Shown here: positions 52,619-60,841 of the stretch, one piece after another
Layout of the letters: each line of letters starts with the position of its first letter
Position numbering within the stretch: the stretch's first letter is position 1
Assembly (NCBI GenBank): GCA_012270485.1
Contig: JAAXIF010000107.1
Location: 29,769 to 93,768 of the forward strand
Source: Sphingobacteriales bacterium
Lineage (GTDB): Bacteria > Bacteroidota > Bacteroidia > Chitinophagales > Chitinophagaceae
DNA: 64,000 nt
Direction of reading: 5' to 3'
Notes under the pieces: model-generated
Databases searched by the model: none
What the model was told of the DNA's origin: nothing
What the model saw: only the letters and a program-made list of their open reading frames with translations
Translations under genes and position numbers: made by a program

Positions 52619-53851
52619 ATGACGCAAAAAATTAAAGTAGCAAATCCGGTCGTAGAACTGGATGGTGATGAGATGACAAGAATCATCTGGAAATTCATTA
52701 AAGAGAAATTGATCCTTCCTTATCTGGAATTGGATATTAAATATTACGACCTGGGAATGGAGTATCGCGATGAGACCAATGATCAGGTAACGATTGATGC
52801 TGCCAATGCAATCAAACAATATGGCGTAGGCATCAAATGCGCTACCATTACTCCCGATGAAGAGCGTGTAAAAGAATTCAAGCTCAAACAAATGTGGAAG
52901 AGTCCGAACGGAACCATCAGAAATATTCTGGATGGTACTGTTTTCCGTGAGCCCATCGTTTGTTCAAATGTTCCGAGATTGGTACCTAACTGGACTGCGC
53001 CAATCTGTATTGGTCGTCATGCTTTTGGAGATCAATATCGTGCCACAGATTTTGTAACCAAAGGAAAAGGTAAACTCACCGTTAAGTTTGAAGGAGAGGA
53101 TGGAACCGTTCAAGAATTTGAAGTGTTCAATTTTAAAGGAGACGGTGTTGCTTTAGCGATGTACAATACCGATGAGAGCATCAAAGGTTTTGCCCGTGCT
53201 TGTTTCAATCAGGCATTGAGTAAAAAATGGCCTTTATACTTATCTACTAAGAATACCATTTTGAAAAAATATGATGGTCGTTTCAAAGATATTTTTGAAG
53301 AGATCTATCAGAATGAATTCAAAGCTGCATTCACTGAAGCAGGTATTACGTATGAACATCGTTTGATCGATGACATGGTAGCCAGTGCATTAAAGTGGAA
53401 TGGTAATTTTGTATGGGCTTGTAAGAACTATGACGGTGATGTACAAAGTGATACTGTTGCACAAGGTTTCGGTTCTCTAGGTCTGATGACTTCAACGCTT
53501 GTTACCCCTGACGGAAAAGTGATGGAAGCAGAAGCTGCACACGGAACCGTAACCCGCCACTATCGTGAACACCAAAAAGGGAAGCCAACCTCTACCAATC
53601 CGATCGCATCTATTTTTGCATGGACAAGAGGTTTGGAATTCCGTGGAAAGTTGGATGGTAATCAGGAACTGATCAATTTCTGTCAAGCTTTAGAGCAGGT
53701 ATGTATTGAAACTGTTGAGAGCGGAAAAATGACCAAAGACTTAGCAGTATGTATCCATGGTAACAAAGTGAATCATGGAGAACACTATCTGTATACTGAA
53801 GAGTTTTTGGAAGCGTTGGATCAAAACCTGAAAGTGAAACTCGCTAAATAG
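52619..53851 (+). CDS. icd: NADP-dependent isocitrate dehydrogenase, eukaryote-type
   Basis: A 410-aa enzyme with the sequence features of the eukaryotic homodimeric NADP-IDH group: [14 protein letters not shown] near residue 11, [11 protein letters not shown] near 74, [20 protein letters not shown] near 91 and the later [15 protein letters not shown] near 287. It converts isocitrate to 2-oxoglutarate in the TCA cycle, making NADPH. It is unlike the E. coli-type Icd. Own promoter, convergent with smpB. Confidence 0.95.
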   Translation: MTQKIKVANPVVELDGDEMTRIIWKFIKEKLILPYLELDIKYYDLGMEYRDETNDQVTIDAANAIKQYGVGIKCATITPDEERVKEFKLKQMWKSPNGTIRNILDGTVFREPIVCSNVPRLVPNWTAPICIGRHAFGDQYRATDFVTKGKGKLTVKFEGEDGTVQEFEVFNFKGDGVALAMYNTDESIKGFARACFNQALSKKWPLYLSTKNTILKKYDGRFKDIFEEIYQNEFKAAFTEAGITYEHRLIDDMVASALKWNGNFVWACKNYDGDVQSDTVAQGFGSLGLMTSTLVTPDGKVMEAEAAHGTVTRHYREHQKGKPTSTNPIASIFAWTRGLEFRGKLDGNQELINFCQALEQVCIETVESGKMTKDLAVCIHGNKVNHGEHYLYTEEFLEALDQNLKVKLAK

Positions 53852-53865
53852 ATCTTTGATTTGAT

Positions 53866-53913
53866 GATCTTTGATTTCTTGATTTGAAAAAATAAATCAA
53901 GAAATCAAAGATC
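53866..53913. terminator. 20-bp inverted repeat between icd and smpB
   Basis: GATCTTTGATTTCTTGATTT (53866-53885) pairs perfectly with its complement at 53894-53913 around an 8-nt A-rich loop. It can end both convergent genes. It uses reiterated words (TTTGATTT), like the other repeats in the window. Confidence 0.75.
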
Positions 53914-53946
53914 TCTCAAGGAGTCCTTCGGACAAAAAATCAAACT

Positions 53947-54387
53947 TTATTTCAAGAAACGCTTAATCTCTTTCTGCACATCCCTGTCTTTGATCGTTTC
54001 ACGCTTATCGTGTAGCTTTTTACCTTTTCCTAGTCCTATTTCTACTTTCACCAGATTTTTATCGTTCAAGAAAACGCGTAAGGGGATTACGGTGTAGCCT
54101 TTCTCTTTTAATTTGGCTTGTATTTTTTTCAGCTCTCTTTTTTGCAAGAGTAATTTTCTGTCGTGAACAGCGATATGGTTATTGGCTGTACCATGTGAGT
54201 ATTCGGCGATATATAATCCACGTACCCATAGTTCGCCATCATCAAACAAGCAAAACGCATCATTGAAACTCACTTTGCCATCTCTGATCGATTTCACTTC
54301 GGTACCTAGCAATACAATCCCTGCCACATATTTATCTTCGATGTGGTAATTATAATAAGCCTGCCTGTTATTCATTTCTTTTGCCAT
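53947..54387 (-). CDS. smpB: SsrA-binding protein SmpB
   Basis: A 146-aa SmpB. The OB-fold has YVAGIVLLGTEVKSIRDGKV near residue 20 and DDGELWVRGLYIAEYSHG near 48. The C-terminal tail, GKGKKLHDKRETIKDRD, is the helical part that lies in the mRNA channel. It binds tmRNA (23855-24224) for trans-translation. It follows accD by 22 bp and may be co-transcribed with it. Confidence 0.97.
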   Translation of the reverse strand: MAKEMNNRQAYYNYHIEDKYVAGIVLLGTEVKSIRDGKVSFNDAFCLFDDGELWVRGLYIAEYSHGTANNHIAVHDRKLLLQKRELKKIQAKLKEKGYTVIPLRVFLNDKNLVKVEIGLGKGKKLHDKRETIKDRDVQKEIKRFLK

Positions 54388-54409
54388 GGCAGTGTGGAAT
54401 AAGGAGCCC

Positions 54410-55327
54410 TTATTTTCTGAAGTGCATGGCTAGTTGTGCCAGTTTCTGTTTCAGTTGTTTTCTCTCTACAATAAAGTCGAGGAATCCATGTTCTAATAAG
54501 AATTCACTTCTTTGGAAGCCTTCCGGTAGATCTCTTTTGATGGTTTCTTTGATGACACGTGGACCTGCGAAACCAATCAGTGCGCCGGGTTCAGCGATAT
54601 TCAGATCGCCCAGCATACCAAAGCTGGCGGAAATGCCACCAAAAGTTGGGTCGGTGAGTAATGAAATATAGGGGAGACCCGCATCGCTCAATTGAGAGAG
54701 CTTGCCACTGGTCTTGGCTAACTGCATCAGACTGAAAGCACTTTCCATCATACGTGCACCACCACTTTTACTGATGACGAGGTAGGGTAGTTTGTGTTCA
54801 ATACAATAATCTACTGCGCGACTGAATTTCTCACCCATCACACTTCCCAAAGAACCACCAATGAATTCAAAGTCCATACACGCAATTACAAAACCTTCTC
54901 CATCCACTTTACCGGTAGCTACGCGCATGGAGTCTTTCAGATCGGTCTTGGCATGAATTTCATCCAGACGTTTCTGATAAGGCTTCAGATCGGTGAATCC
55001 GAGTGCATCCTTACTTTTGATTTGATCAAAAAGTTCGATGTATTCGTTGTTATCAAAAAGGAAGTCATAATAATCCGCACTACCAATTCGGTGGTGGTGA
55101 TTACACTTCGGACATACATATAGATTTTCAGCCAGTTCTGTAGTGGTACAGATATAATTACATTCCGGACATTTGTTCCAGAGTCCTTCGGGGGTTTCTT
55201 TTTTATCAGCAGTAGAAGTCAGAATGCCTTTGCGTATACGCTTGAACCAACGTGGTTTGGCATCATCTCCCTGTGGACCTTCTCCGGTTAAATTTGCTTC
55301 AAAATCTTCTTCACGTTCTTTTTTCAT
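54410..55327 (-). CDS. accD: Acetyl-CoA carboxylase, carboxyltransferase subunit beta
   Basis: A 305-aa AccD. The N-terminal C4 zinc ribbon has Cys53, Cys56, Cys72 and Cys75. The crotonase-fold carboxyltransferase domain has [19 protein letters not shown] near 181 and [14 protein letters not shown] near 211. It catalyses malonyl-CoA formation with AccA, which lies elsewhere. An N-terminal 25-residue acidic extension is present. fba is upstream on the same strand. Confidence 0.95.
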   Translation of the reverse strand: MKKEREEDFEANLTGEGPQGDDAKPRWFKRIRKGILTSTADKKETPEGLWNKCPECNYICTTTELAENLYVCPKCNHHHRIGSADYYDFLFDNNEYIELFDQIKSKDALGFTDLKPYQKRLDEIHAKTDLKDSMRVATGKVDGEGFVIACMDFEFIGGSLGSVMGEKFSRAVDYCIEHKLPYLVISKSGGARMMESAFSLMQLAKTSGKLSQLSDAGLPYISLLTDPTFGGISASFGMLGDLNIAEPGALIGFAGPRVIKETIKRDLPEGFQRSEFLLEHGFLDFIVERKQLKQKLAQLAMHFRK

Positions 55328-55369
55328 AACGGGGCAATAGATTGGGCGGCTAAGATAGGGAATTAGTGG

Positions 55370-55461
55370 GTAATGGGGTCATAGTCCATGGTTAATGGTC
55401 CATAGTCCAGAGTAAAAAAATCATTTCCTACTATGGTCTATGGACCATTGACTATTAACTA
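55370..55461. repeat. Inverted ATAGTCCATGG-word repeats
   Basis: AATGGTCCATAG (55394-55405) pairs exactly with CTATGGACCATT (55438-55449) around an AT-rich loop. Other ATAGTCCATGG words flank it. It lies between the fba stop and the accD start. Confidence 0.75.
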
Positions 55462-56529
55462 CTAAGCGTTCCTATTAATACAGTTCAAATCCTCAAACGC
55501 TACTTCCAGGCGTTTTGCAAAGTTTTCTTCGGCTTTGCGGAGCCATACGCGGGGGTCGTAGAATTTTTTATTGGGTTTATCGGCTCCTTCGGGATTGCCT
55601 AGTTGTCCTTGCAGGTAGGCTTCATTCTTTTTGTAGAAGTCTTTAATACCTTCCCAGAATGCCCATTGAAGATCCGTATCGATATTCATTTTGATGGCGC
55701 CATAACCGATGGCTTCACGGATTTGGTGTTGTGGTGACCCACTTCCTCCATGGAATACAAAGTATACAGGCTTAGGTCCTGTTTTCAGTTCCTGTTCGAT
55801 AAAGAGCTGGCTATTGTTCAGGATTTCGGGACGAAGTTCTACGTTACCCGGACTATATACCCCATGCACATTACCAAAAGCAGCAGCAACTGTAAACAGC
55901 TTGCCTACTTTGCTAAGTTCAGTATAAGCATAAGCCACATGTTGTGGTTGGGTATAGAGTTTATCGTTTTCAATGCCACTATTGTCAACACCATCTTCTT
56001 CGCCACCTGTTACACCTAGTTCTATTTCGATGCTCATGCCCAATGGAGCCATGCGCTTATAAAATTCAACAGATGTGTGGATATTTTCTTCAATCGGTTC
56101 TTCAGAAAGATCCAACATATGAGAACTGAATAATGGTTGACCTTTCTCTTTATAAAACTGTTCACCGGCATCGATCAAACCGCTCACCCATGGCAGCCAT
56201 TTCTTTGCGGCATGGTCTGTATGCAATACCACAGGAACGCCATAGTATTTTGCCACGTTGTGGATATGTAAAGCACCGGAAATACCACCGGAAATGTTTC
56301 CTTGCAATGCATCGTTCGGCATACCCTTCCCGGCAACGAATTGTGCACCACCATTTGAGAACTGGATGATTACCGGAGAATTTACTTTAGCAGCTGTTTC
56401 CAATGTAGCATTGATCGTATTGGTACCAATGGTATTCACCGCTGGTAATGCAAACTGATTATCTTTTGCATCATTATACAATGCTTCTAATTCTTCTCCA
56501 AATAATACCCCGGCTCTGTACTTTTTCAT
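55462..56529 (-). CDS. fbaA: Fructose-bisphosphate aldolase, class II
   Basis: A 355-aa class II aldolase from the ATG at 56529; the longer frame through repeat DNA is rejected. Metal and catalytic motifs: VVLHTDHAAKKWLPW near 104, ELGVTGGEEDGVDNSGIEND (about 172-191) and FVFHGGSGSP near 261. The length matches the FbaA group. It interconverts FBP with DHAP and G3P in glycolysis and gluconeogenesis. Confidence 0.95.
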   Translation of the reverse strand: MKKYRAGVLFGEELEALYNDAKDNQFALPAVNTIGTNTINATLETAAKVNSPVIIQFSNGGAQFVAGKGMPNDALQGNISGGISGALHIHNVAKYYGVPVVLHTDHAAKKWLPWVSGLIDAGEQFYKEKGQPLFSSHMLDLSEEPIEENIHTSVEFYKRMAPLGMSIEIELGVTGGEEDGVDNSGIENDKLYTQPQHVAYAYTELSKVGKLFTVAAAFGNVHGVYSPGNVELRPEILNNSQLFIEQELKTGPKPVYFVFHGGSGSPQHQIREAIGYGAIKMNIDTDLQWAFWEGIKDFYKKNEAYLQGQLGNPEGADKPNKKFYDPRVWLRKAEENFAKRLEVAFEDLNCINRNA

Positions 56530-56596
56530 GGTTGATTTTTTTTCTTGATTGATTTTAATATTTAGTGTCCAAGAATATAGGCTTATCTCATGATTT

Positions 56597-56661
56597 CTTA
56601 CCATGGGCCATGGACTATTAGCTGCAAGCTGCAAGCTCCAAGCCGCATACTAACAAACTGG
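56597..56661. repeat. CCATGG palindromes and AGCTGCA-word repeats
   Basis: CCATGGGCCATGG (about 56602-56614) and ACTATTAG are followed by the direct words AGCTGCAAGCTGCAAGCTCC. It lies between the metal-binding-protein gene and fba, and is a degenerate member of the repeat family. Confidence 0.5.
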
Positions 56662-56693
56662 CGGCAAGATACTTTAGAATCCGCAAACGTTCG

Positions 56694-57512
56694 TTAGCTT
56701 TTTGGTCTTGTGGATGAACTGTTGATTGTATTCCATAAGCCGCAGAAATAGGCGGGTGAATGCTGTAATCTGCTGCCATACCAACTGAACATTTCTCCAT
56801 CTACAAGCAGGATGCTTGTTTGCGGAAGATAGGCTTGTAATTCTGCAATATGTTTTTCTTTAAATGGATAGGGTTCCGATGATAGTAAGATGATTTCCGG
56901 AGCCAATTGTTGAATTTTTTCTATGCTGAGGGTAGGATATCTTGTTTCATGGATCAATACATTCTCAAGTCTGCAATGTAACATCATGTCATGAATAAAT
57001 GTGTCTGCACCAACCGACATGTAAGGATCTTTCCAGATCAAGTATAAACAAGTTTTTGGAGTTTGTTGATTCAGTTCTTCCGTAAGCAGTACAAAACCTG
57101 CTTTTATTTTTTCAATGATTTCTTCTGCTTTTGAATTTGTATGGGTGATTTTGCCGATCTCATGTATCATGTGATAAGCATCTTCTAATGTGCTGATATC
57201 TGAAGTGTAAACAGGTGCGATTGCTGCTAACGCTTCTACCTGTTCCTTTACATTTTCTTCTTTATTCGCAATGATCAGTGTAGGAGACAATGCTTTTGCA
57301 CGATCGAATTTTACATCTTTTGTACCACCGATTCTGGTTTTATTTCTGAACCAATGATTGGGATGGATACAGAATTTGGTAATACCCACGACTTCATCAT
57401 TCAAACCTAAATCATACAGTAATTCTGTTTGTGAAGGCACAAGTGAGACAATACGGTGAGCTGAGTTATTTACACTGACAGCATCACTTGTTTTATTTGC
57501 AATCATGGTCAT
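56694..57512 (-). CDS. Cobalamin/iron-type ABC substrate-binding-like protein, no signal peptide
   Basis: A 272-aa helical-backbone metal-receptor (BtuF/FecB-like) protein. It has VSLVPSQTELLYDLGLND near residue 23, VGITKFCIHP near 42 and IGGTKDVKFDRAKALSPTLI near 60; both lobes are visible. Start at the ATG 57512 or 57506; neither gives a signal peptide, so cytoplasmic retention is possible. No permease or ATPase is nearby. It may be a metallochaperone or a cofactor-handling protein. Preceded by a 66-aa gene. Confidence 0.75.
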   Translation of the reverse strand: MTMIANKTSDAVSVNNSAHRIVSLVPSQTELLYDLGLNDEVVGITKFCIHPNHWFRNKTRIGGTKDVKFDRAKALSPTLIIANKEENVKEQVEALAAIAPVYTSDISTLEDAYHMIHEIGKITHTNSKAEEIIEKIKAGFVLLTEELNQQTPKTCLYLIWKDPYMSVGADTFIHDMMLHCRLENVLIHETRYPTLSIEKIQQLAPEIILLSSEPYPFKEKHIAELQAYLPQTSILLVDGEMFSWYGSRLQHSPAYFCGLWNTINSSSTRPKS

Positions 57513-57535
57513 GCTGCAAAATAGTGAAGTTCTTA

Positions 57536-57736
57536 TCAATCAAAATATGACTGTTCAAGTTCAATTTGAACCATAGGGATACTACTGTCAATCAACGAAT
57601 AACTCTTTTCTGACAGTTTTTTCCATCCGGAAAATAGGGCATTGTATTCAGGAACGGTTAAATAAGAAACGAAAGCGGCTAGCCTTTTTAAAGTAATCAA
57701 AGAAATAGGCTGGATATGATTAGTTGCTTGTACCAT
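57536..57736 (-). CDS. Small hypothetical protein (66 aa)
   Basis: A 66-aa frame, ATG at 57736, ending 23 bp before the metal-binding-protein gene on the same strand. Soluble-looking, with LITLKRLAAFVSYLTVPEYN helix, then SEKSYSLIDSSIPMV. No family recognised. It may be translated with the next gene or be spurious. Confidence 0.4.
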   Translation of the reverse strand: MVQATNHIQPISLITLKRLAAFVSYLTVPEYNALFSGWKKLSEKSYSLIDSSIPMVQIELEQSYFD

Positions 57737-57776
57737 GCTGCAAACATAGTAGCAGTTTTATAACTTTTACCATCAG

Positions 57777-57801
57777 TTATAGTTATTAGCCATAACTATA
57801 A
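57777..57801. promoter_or_regulatory. Palindrome at the lysR 3' end
   Basis: TTATAGTTAT (57777-57786) pairs with ATAACTATAA (57792-57801) around TAGCC, overlapping the LysR stop codon. It may be a weak terminator or an operator for the 66-aa/binding-protein genes that start at 57736. Confidence 0.4.
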
Positions 57802-58695
57802 GTTATACAATTTTTCAGCGATTTTTATAAAAATGCTATTGAGTTCGCTCTTTTCACCCTTTCTTTCAATGAAATAGAAGTTTCTTTCGATTTGTAATCC
57901 GGTAAATGGAATTTCTACCAAATCACCTTGTTCCAATTCTTTTAAAACAGATCGGCGTGGCAGAAAGCCGAGTAGATCGGATTCTACCAGAAAATTCTTC
58001 AATGCTTCTGTGCCTCCGAGTCTGGCTTTGATTTGTAATGCATTCAGTTTAATTTTTTTCTTATCAAGCGCTGAACGCAATGCAGCAAGGGTTCCGCTTC
58101 CGGCTTCTCTCAATGCAAGCGGTAATGACCGGATATCTTCAATATCATATTGTTTTTTCTTAGCAATCGAACTTTTCTTACTACAAACAGCAACGACTTT
58201 ATCGGTGATAAAAGGTCGGTGTGTAACTTGTGTTAGCTTGGAACGTCCTTCTACAATTCCCAAATTAATTTCTTCATTTAATAAAGCCTGCAGTACAATC
58301 TCTGTATTTCGATTCAGAAGATTGATGATGATTTGTGGATAGCGATTATGAAACGCAGACAGCACTTTGGGAAGTATGTACAAGGCAACTGTTGTACTGG
58401 CTCCCAGTTTTAAAGTGCCTTTAACTTGTAATAGATCCTTAATATTCGATAATTCAAATTCCGTTTCTTCCTGGATGGCTTTTACTTCTGTAATTTTTTC
58501 TAGTAGTAATTTTCCCGCATCTGTGAGTTCAATACCCATGCCTTTTCTTTCAAAGAGCCTTGTGGAGTATTGTTCTTCAAGATTTTTGATGTGCTTGCTG
58601 ATGGCAGGTTGTGAGATGAACAATTGTTGGCTTGCTTTCGAGAAACTCTTTTGTTTCGCTACTTCAAGAAATACTTCATGTTTAATCGAAAGCAT
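57796..58695 (-). CDS. LysR-family transcriptional regulator
   Basis: A 299-aa LTTR. The N-terminal HTH (about 1-60) has KQKSFSKASQQLFISQPAIS and KHIKNLEEQYSTRLFERKG. The C-terminal effector-binding domain has LGASTTVALYILPKVLSAF near 98 and EGRSKLTQVTHRPFI near 151. It lies next to the cysteine synthase gene (58796), so a sulfur/cysteine regulator is an inference only. Effector unknown. Confidence 0.88.
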   Translation of the reverse strand: MLSIKHEVFLEVAKQKSFSKASQQLFISQPAISKHIKNLEEQYSTRLFERKGMGIELTDAGKLLLEKITEVKAIQEETEFELSNIKDLLQVKGTLKLGASTTVALYILPKVLSAFHNRYPQIIINLLNRNTEIVLQALLNEEINLGIVEGRSKLTQVTHRPFITDKVVAVCSKKSSIAKKKQYDIEDIRSLPLALREAGSGTLAALRSALDKKKIKLNALQIKARLGGTEALKNFLVESDLLGFLPRRSVLKELEQGDLVEIPFTGLQIERNFYFIERKGEKSELNSIFIKIAEKLYNL

Positions 58696-58745
58696 TGTGT
58701 TTGTATTTATATCATGGTAAAGATATTCTTTAAAACTTTGTATAA

Positions 58746-58778
58746 AAAAGCCCTGTCATCATTACATGCAGGGCTTTT
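58746..58778 (-). terminator. Terminator after cysteine synthase gene
   Basis: AAAAGCCCTG (58746-58755) pairs with CAGGGCTTTT (58769-58778). On the minus strand the gene at 58796 ends just before it. The stem is GC-rich and T-tailed. Confidence 0.85.
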
Positions 58779-58795
58779 CTCTCGGAACTATACTT

Positions 58796-60151
58796 TTATT
58801 TCGCCAAACTCTGTATCACATCATACTTCGTGATGATATGGAAATCTCCTTTTTCATCTTTCGCTAACACTGCGCCATTTTCTTTGTTGATGAGTGTGCC
58901 AATTTTTTCAACCGGTGTCAGGAAATCTACAACAGGGTAGGGATGTTCTATTACACTGGCAACAGTGGCATCTTTCAATTCCGGATTGCTGAATATTTTT
59001 TGAAACAGTCCGCCTTCACTCAATGAACCTTTCAATTCACCATCTTTCAATACCGGTATTTGTTCGATATCATATTTTTTCATCAACTCCACCGCATCTG
59101 CAACCGTATGTTCAGGAGATACGGTGATGAGTTTTTGTCCGCCTCTTCCATTTACGATGTCTTTAAACGTTTTCACATCTAAGAAGCCGCGTTCCATCAT
59201 CCACTGGTCATTATACACTTTGCCTACATATCTGCTGCCATGATCATGGAATACGCAGACCACTACGTCATCTTTGGTCAGACTCGCTTTCAATTGCATC
59301 AAACCTTGTAAGCAACTGCCGGCACTGTATCCACAAAACATTCCTTCTTCTTTGGCAATACGACGTGCCATCACTGCACCATCTTTATCTGTAACTTGAA
59401 CAAATTCATCGATCACACTCATATCATAGTTGCCGGGAACAAAATCTTCACCAAATCCTTCAGAGATATAAGGATGCACTTCATTCATATCAATCTCACC
59501 GGTCTTAAAATATTTCGTCAGCAATGAGCCGTACACATCTACAGCCCAAACTTTGATGTTGGGATTTTTTTCTTTCAAGTACATCGCAGTTCCGGTGATG
59601 GTTCCGCCAGTTCCTGCAGTACAAACAAAGTGGGTGATTTTTCCTTCTGTCTGTTCCCAGATTTCAGGTCCTGTGGTTTCGTAATGTGCCTGACGATTCG
59701 CCAAATTATCGTATTGGTTCATGTACATTGAATTGGGAATTTCTTGTCCCAATCTTTTTGCGACACTATAATAACTACGGGGATCTTCGGGGAGAACATT
59801 GGTAGGACAAACAATGACTTCAGCACCTACTGCTTTGAGGATGTCTACTTTTTCTTTGGATTGTTTATCGGTAGTAACAAAAATGCATTTGTATCCTTTG
59901 ACACAAGCAGCTAATGCCAGTCCCATACCTGTATTTCCACTGGTACCTTCAATGATCGTACCTCCGGGTTTGAGTTTGCCTTCTTTTTCGGCTACTTCCA
60001 CCATTTTCAAAGCCATACGGTCTTTGATAGAGTTGCCGGGATTGAAATAGTCAACCTTGGCCAGCACGGTGGCAGGAATCTCTTTTGCTACTTTATTAAG
60101 TTTGATCAGGGGGGTATTGCCTATCGTTTCGAGGATATTATTCAACCACAT
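58796..60151 (-). CDS. Cysteine synthase / cystathionine beta-synthase with CBS domains
   Basis: A 451-aa protein from the ATG at 60151 (a longer frame lacks family sequence). The PLP fold has GNTPLIKLNKV near residue 11 and the PLP-binding Lys43 in PGNSIKDRMA. The phosphate loop is EGTSGNTGMGLA near 80; GTGGTITGTAMYLK near 190 follows. The C-terminal part (about 330-451) has two CBS motifs (SPEHTVADAVELMKKYDIEQ and FLTPVEKIGTLI). It forms cystathionine or cysteine from serine. Its promoter region has a perfect palindrome. Confidence 0.9.
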   Translation of the reverse strand: MWLNNILETIGNTPLIKLNKVAKEIPATVLAKVDYFNPGNSIKDRMALKMVEVAEKEGKLKPGGTIIEGTSGNTGMGLALAACVKGYKCIFVTTDKQSKEKVDILKAVGAEVIVCPTNVLPEDPRSYYSVAKRLGQEIPNSMYMNQYDNLANRQAHYETTGPEIWEQTEGKITHFVCTAGTGGTITGTAMYLKEKNPNIKVWAVDVYGSLLTKYFKTGEIDMNEVHPYISEGFGEDFVPGNYDMSVIDEFVQVTDKDGAVMARRIAKEEGMFCGYSAGSCLQGLMQLKASLTKDDVVVCVFHDHGSRYVGKVYNDQWMMERGFLDVKTFKDIVNGRGGQKLITVSPEHTVADAVELMKKYDIEQIPVLKDGELKGSLSEGGLFQKIFSNPELKDATVASVIEHPYPVVDFLTPVEKIGTLINKENGAVLAKDEKGDFHIITKYDVIQSLAK

Positions 60152-60174
60152 GCTAAAACTAACATTTGTTTGTG

Positions 60175-60213
60175 CAAAGGTAAAGTTTTGCAACGGCTGT
60201 TGAACAGTTCAAC
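60175..60213 (-). promoter_or_regulatory. -7 element and palindromic operator of the cysteine synthase gene
   Basis: On the minus strand TACCTTTG (60182-60175) matches TAnnTTTG, 23 bp before the ATG. The palindrome GTTGAAC-A-GTTCAAC (60199-60213) occupies the -33 region. It is a likely repressor or activator site. Confidence 0.6.
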
Positions 60214-60250
60214 CGTATTTAACGCGAATATGTGAATAAACGATAGAGAA

Positions 60251-60296
60251 AAGGGTAGTGATGTACTTGGCAGTACATTGTAACACCACTGCCCTT
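60251..60296 (-). terminator. Nested hairpin after the 61-aa gene
   Basis: AAGGGTAGTG (60251-60260) pairs with CACTGCCCTT (60287-60296) with one mismatch. Inside, ATGTACT-TGGC-AGTACAT forms a second stem. It lies downstream of the minus-strand gene 60340-60525; there is no T-run. Confidence 0.45.
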
Positions 60297-60339
60297 ATTG
60301 ATCTGCAGCGATGTACGTTGTTGAATCATATCTGTTGGA

Positions 60340-60525
60340 TTAGAAGCTTTTCACTAAATGGATCATGCTTCCTGCATCCTGGATATTGATTCCTTTGCGT
60401 ACGATTTCTGTTTTTTCTGTTTCTTCTTCAGTAGTCGCTTTATCAGTGTGCAAATACGCGATGGTAATAGCAGGGATCAAAGCGATCATCGCAAAAATCT
60501 GGATGTTGTTGAGTAACTTTTTCAT
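60340..60525 (-). CDS. Small exported or membrane-anchored protein (61 aa)
   Basis: A 61-aa protein starting MKKLLNNIQIFAMIALIPAI, a signal-anchor or signal peptide. An acidic segment DKATTEEETEKTEIV and the end DAGSMIHLVKSF follow. Function unknown. It has a well-formed Bacteroidota promoter overlapped by a palindromic operator, which supports real, regulated expression. Confidence 0.7.
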   Translation of the reverse strand: MKKLLNNIQIFAMIALIPAITIAYLHTDKATTEEETEKTEIVRKGINIQDAGSMIHLVKSF

Positions 60526-60560
60526 AACGGTTATTTTTTGTGTTTTTTAATTTGATAGAT

Positions 60561-60602
60561 CAAAGATAAGTCAACTTTTGGTACTATGCAACACATAGTA
60601 CC
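60561..60602 (-). promoter_or_regulatory. Promoter and palindromic operator of the 61-aa gene
   Basis: On the minus strand, TTG (60591-60589), 20 nt, TATCTTTG (60568-60561) match the Bacteroidota promoter. The perfect 9-bp palindrome GGTACTATG-CAACA-CATAGTACC (60580-60602) is centred on the -33 element. The rest of the gap 60603-60841 holds nothing I can support. Confidence 0.7.
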
Positions 60603-60841
60603 ATCTTTAGGAAAGTAATATCTGTTGCAAAATAGCTTAGTAAACTTATTACATATTGATTATCAGATGAATAGGCTATATATGGCCGATTTCCAGTGAC
60701 TCTTTGAAAATGATGAGCGGTTGTAATTCGTGATGGAAAATGGGTTGCCACTGTCCAAAGGACTCCCTTAGGAGAGGACACAGAGGGGCACTGAAGCCTT
60801 TTCTGTGGTCTTCTGTGTCAGTGGCAATAAATAAATAGGAT

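Noticed and set aside
60584..60781. 65-aa minus-strand frame between plsX and the 61-aa gene
   Set aside because: No hydrophobic or domain pattern, and its end overlaps the promoter and operator of the 61-aa gene.
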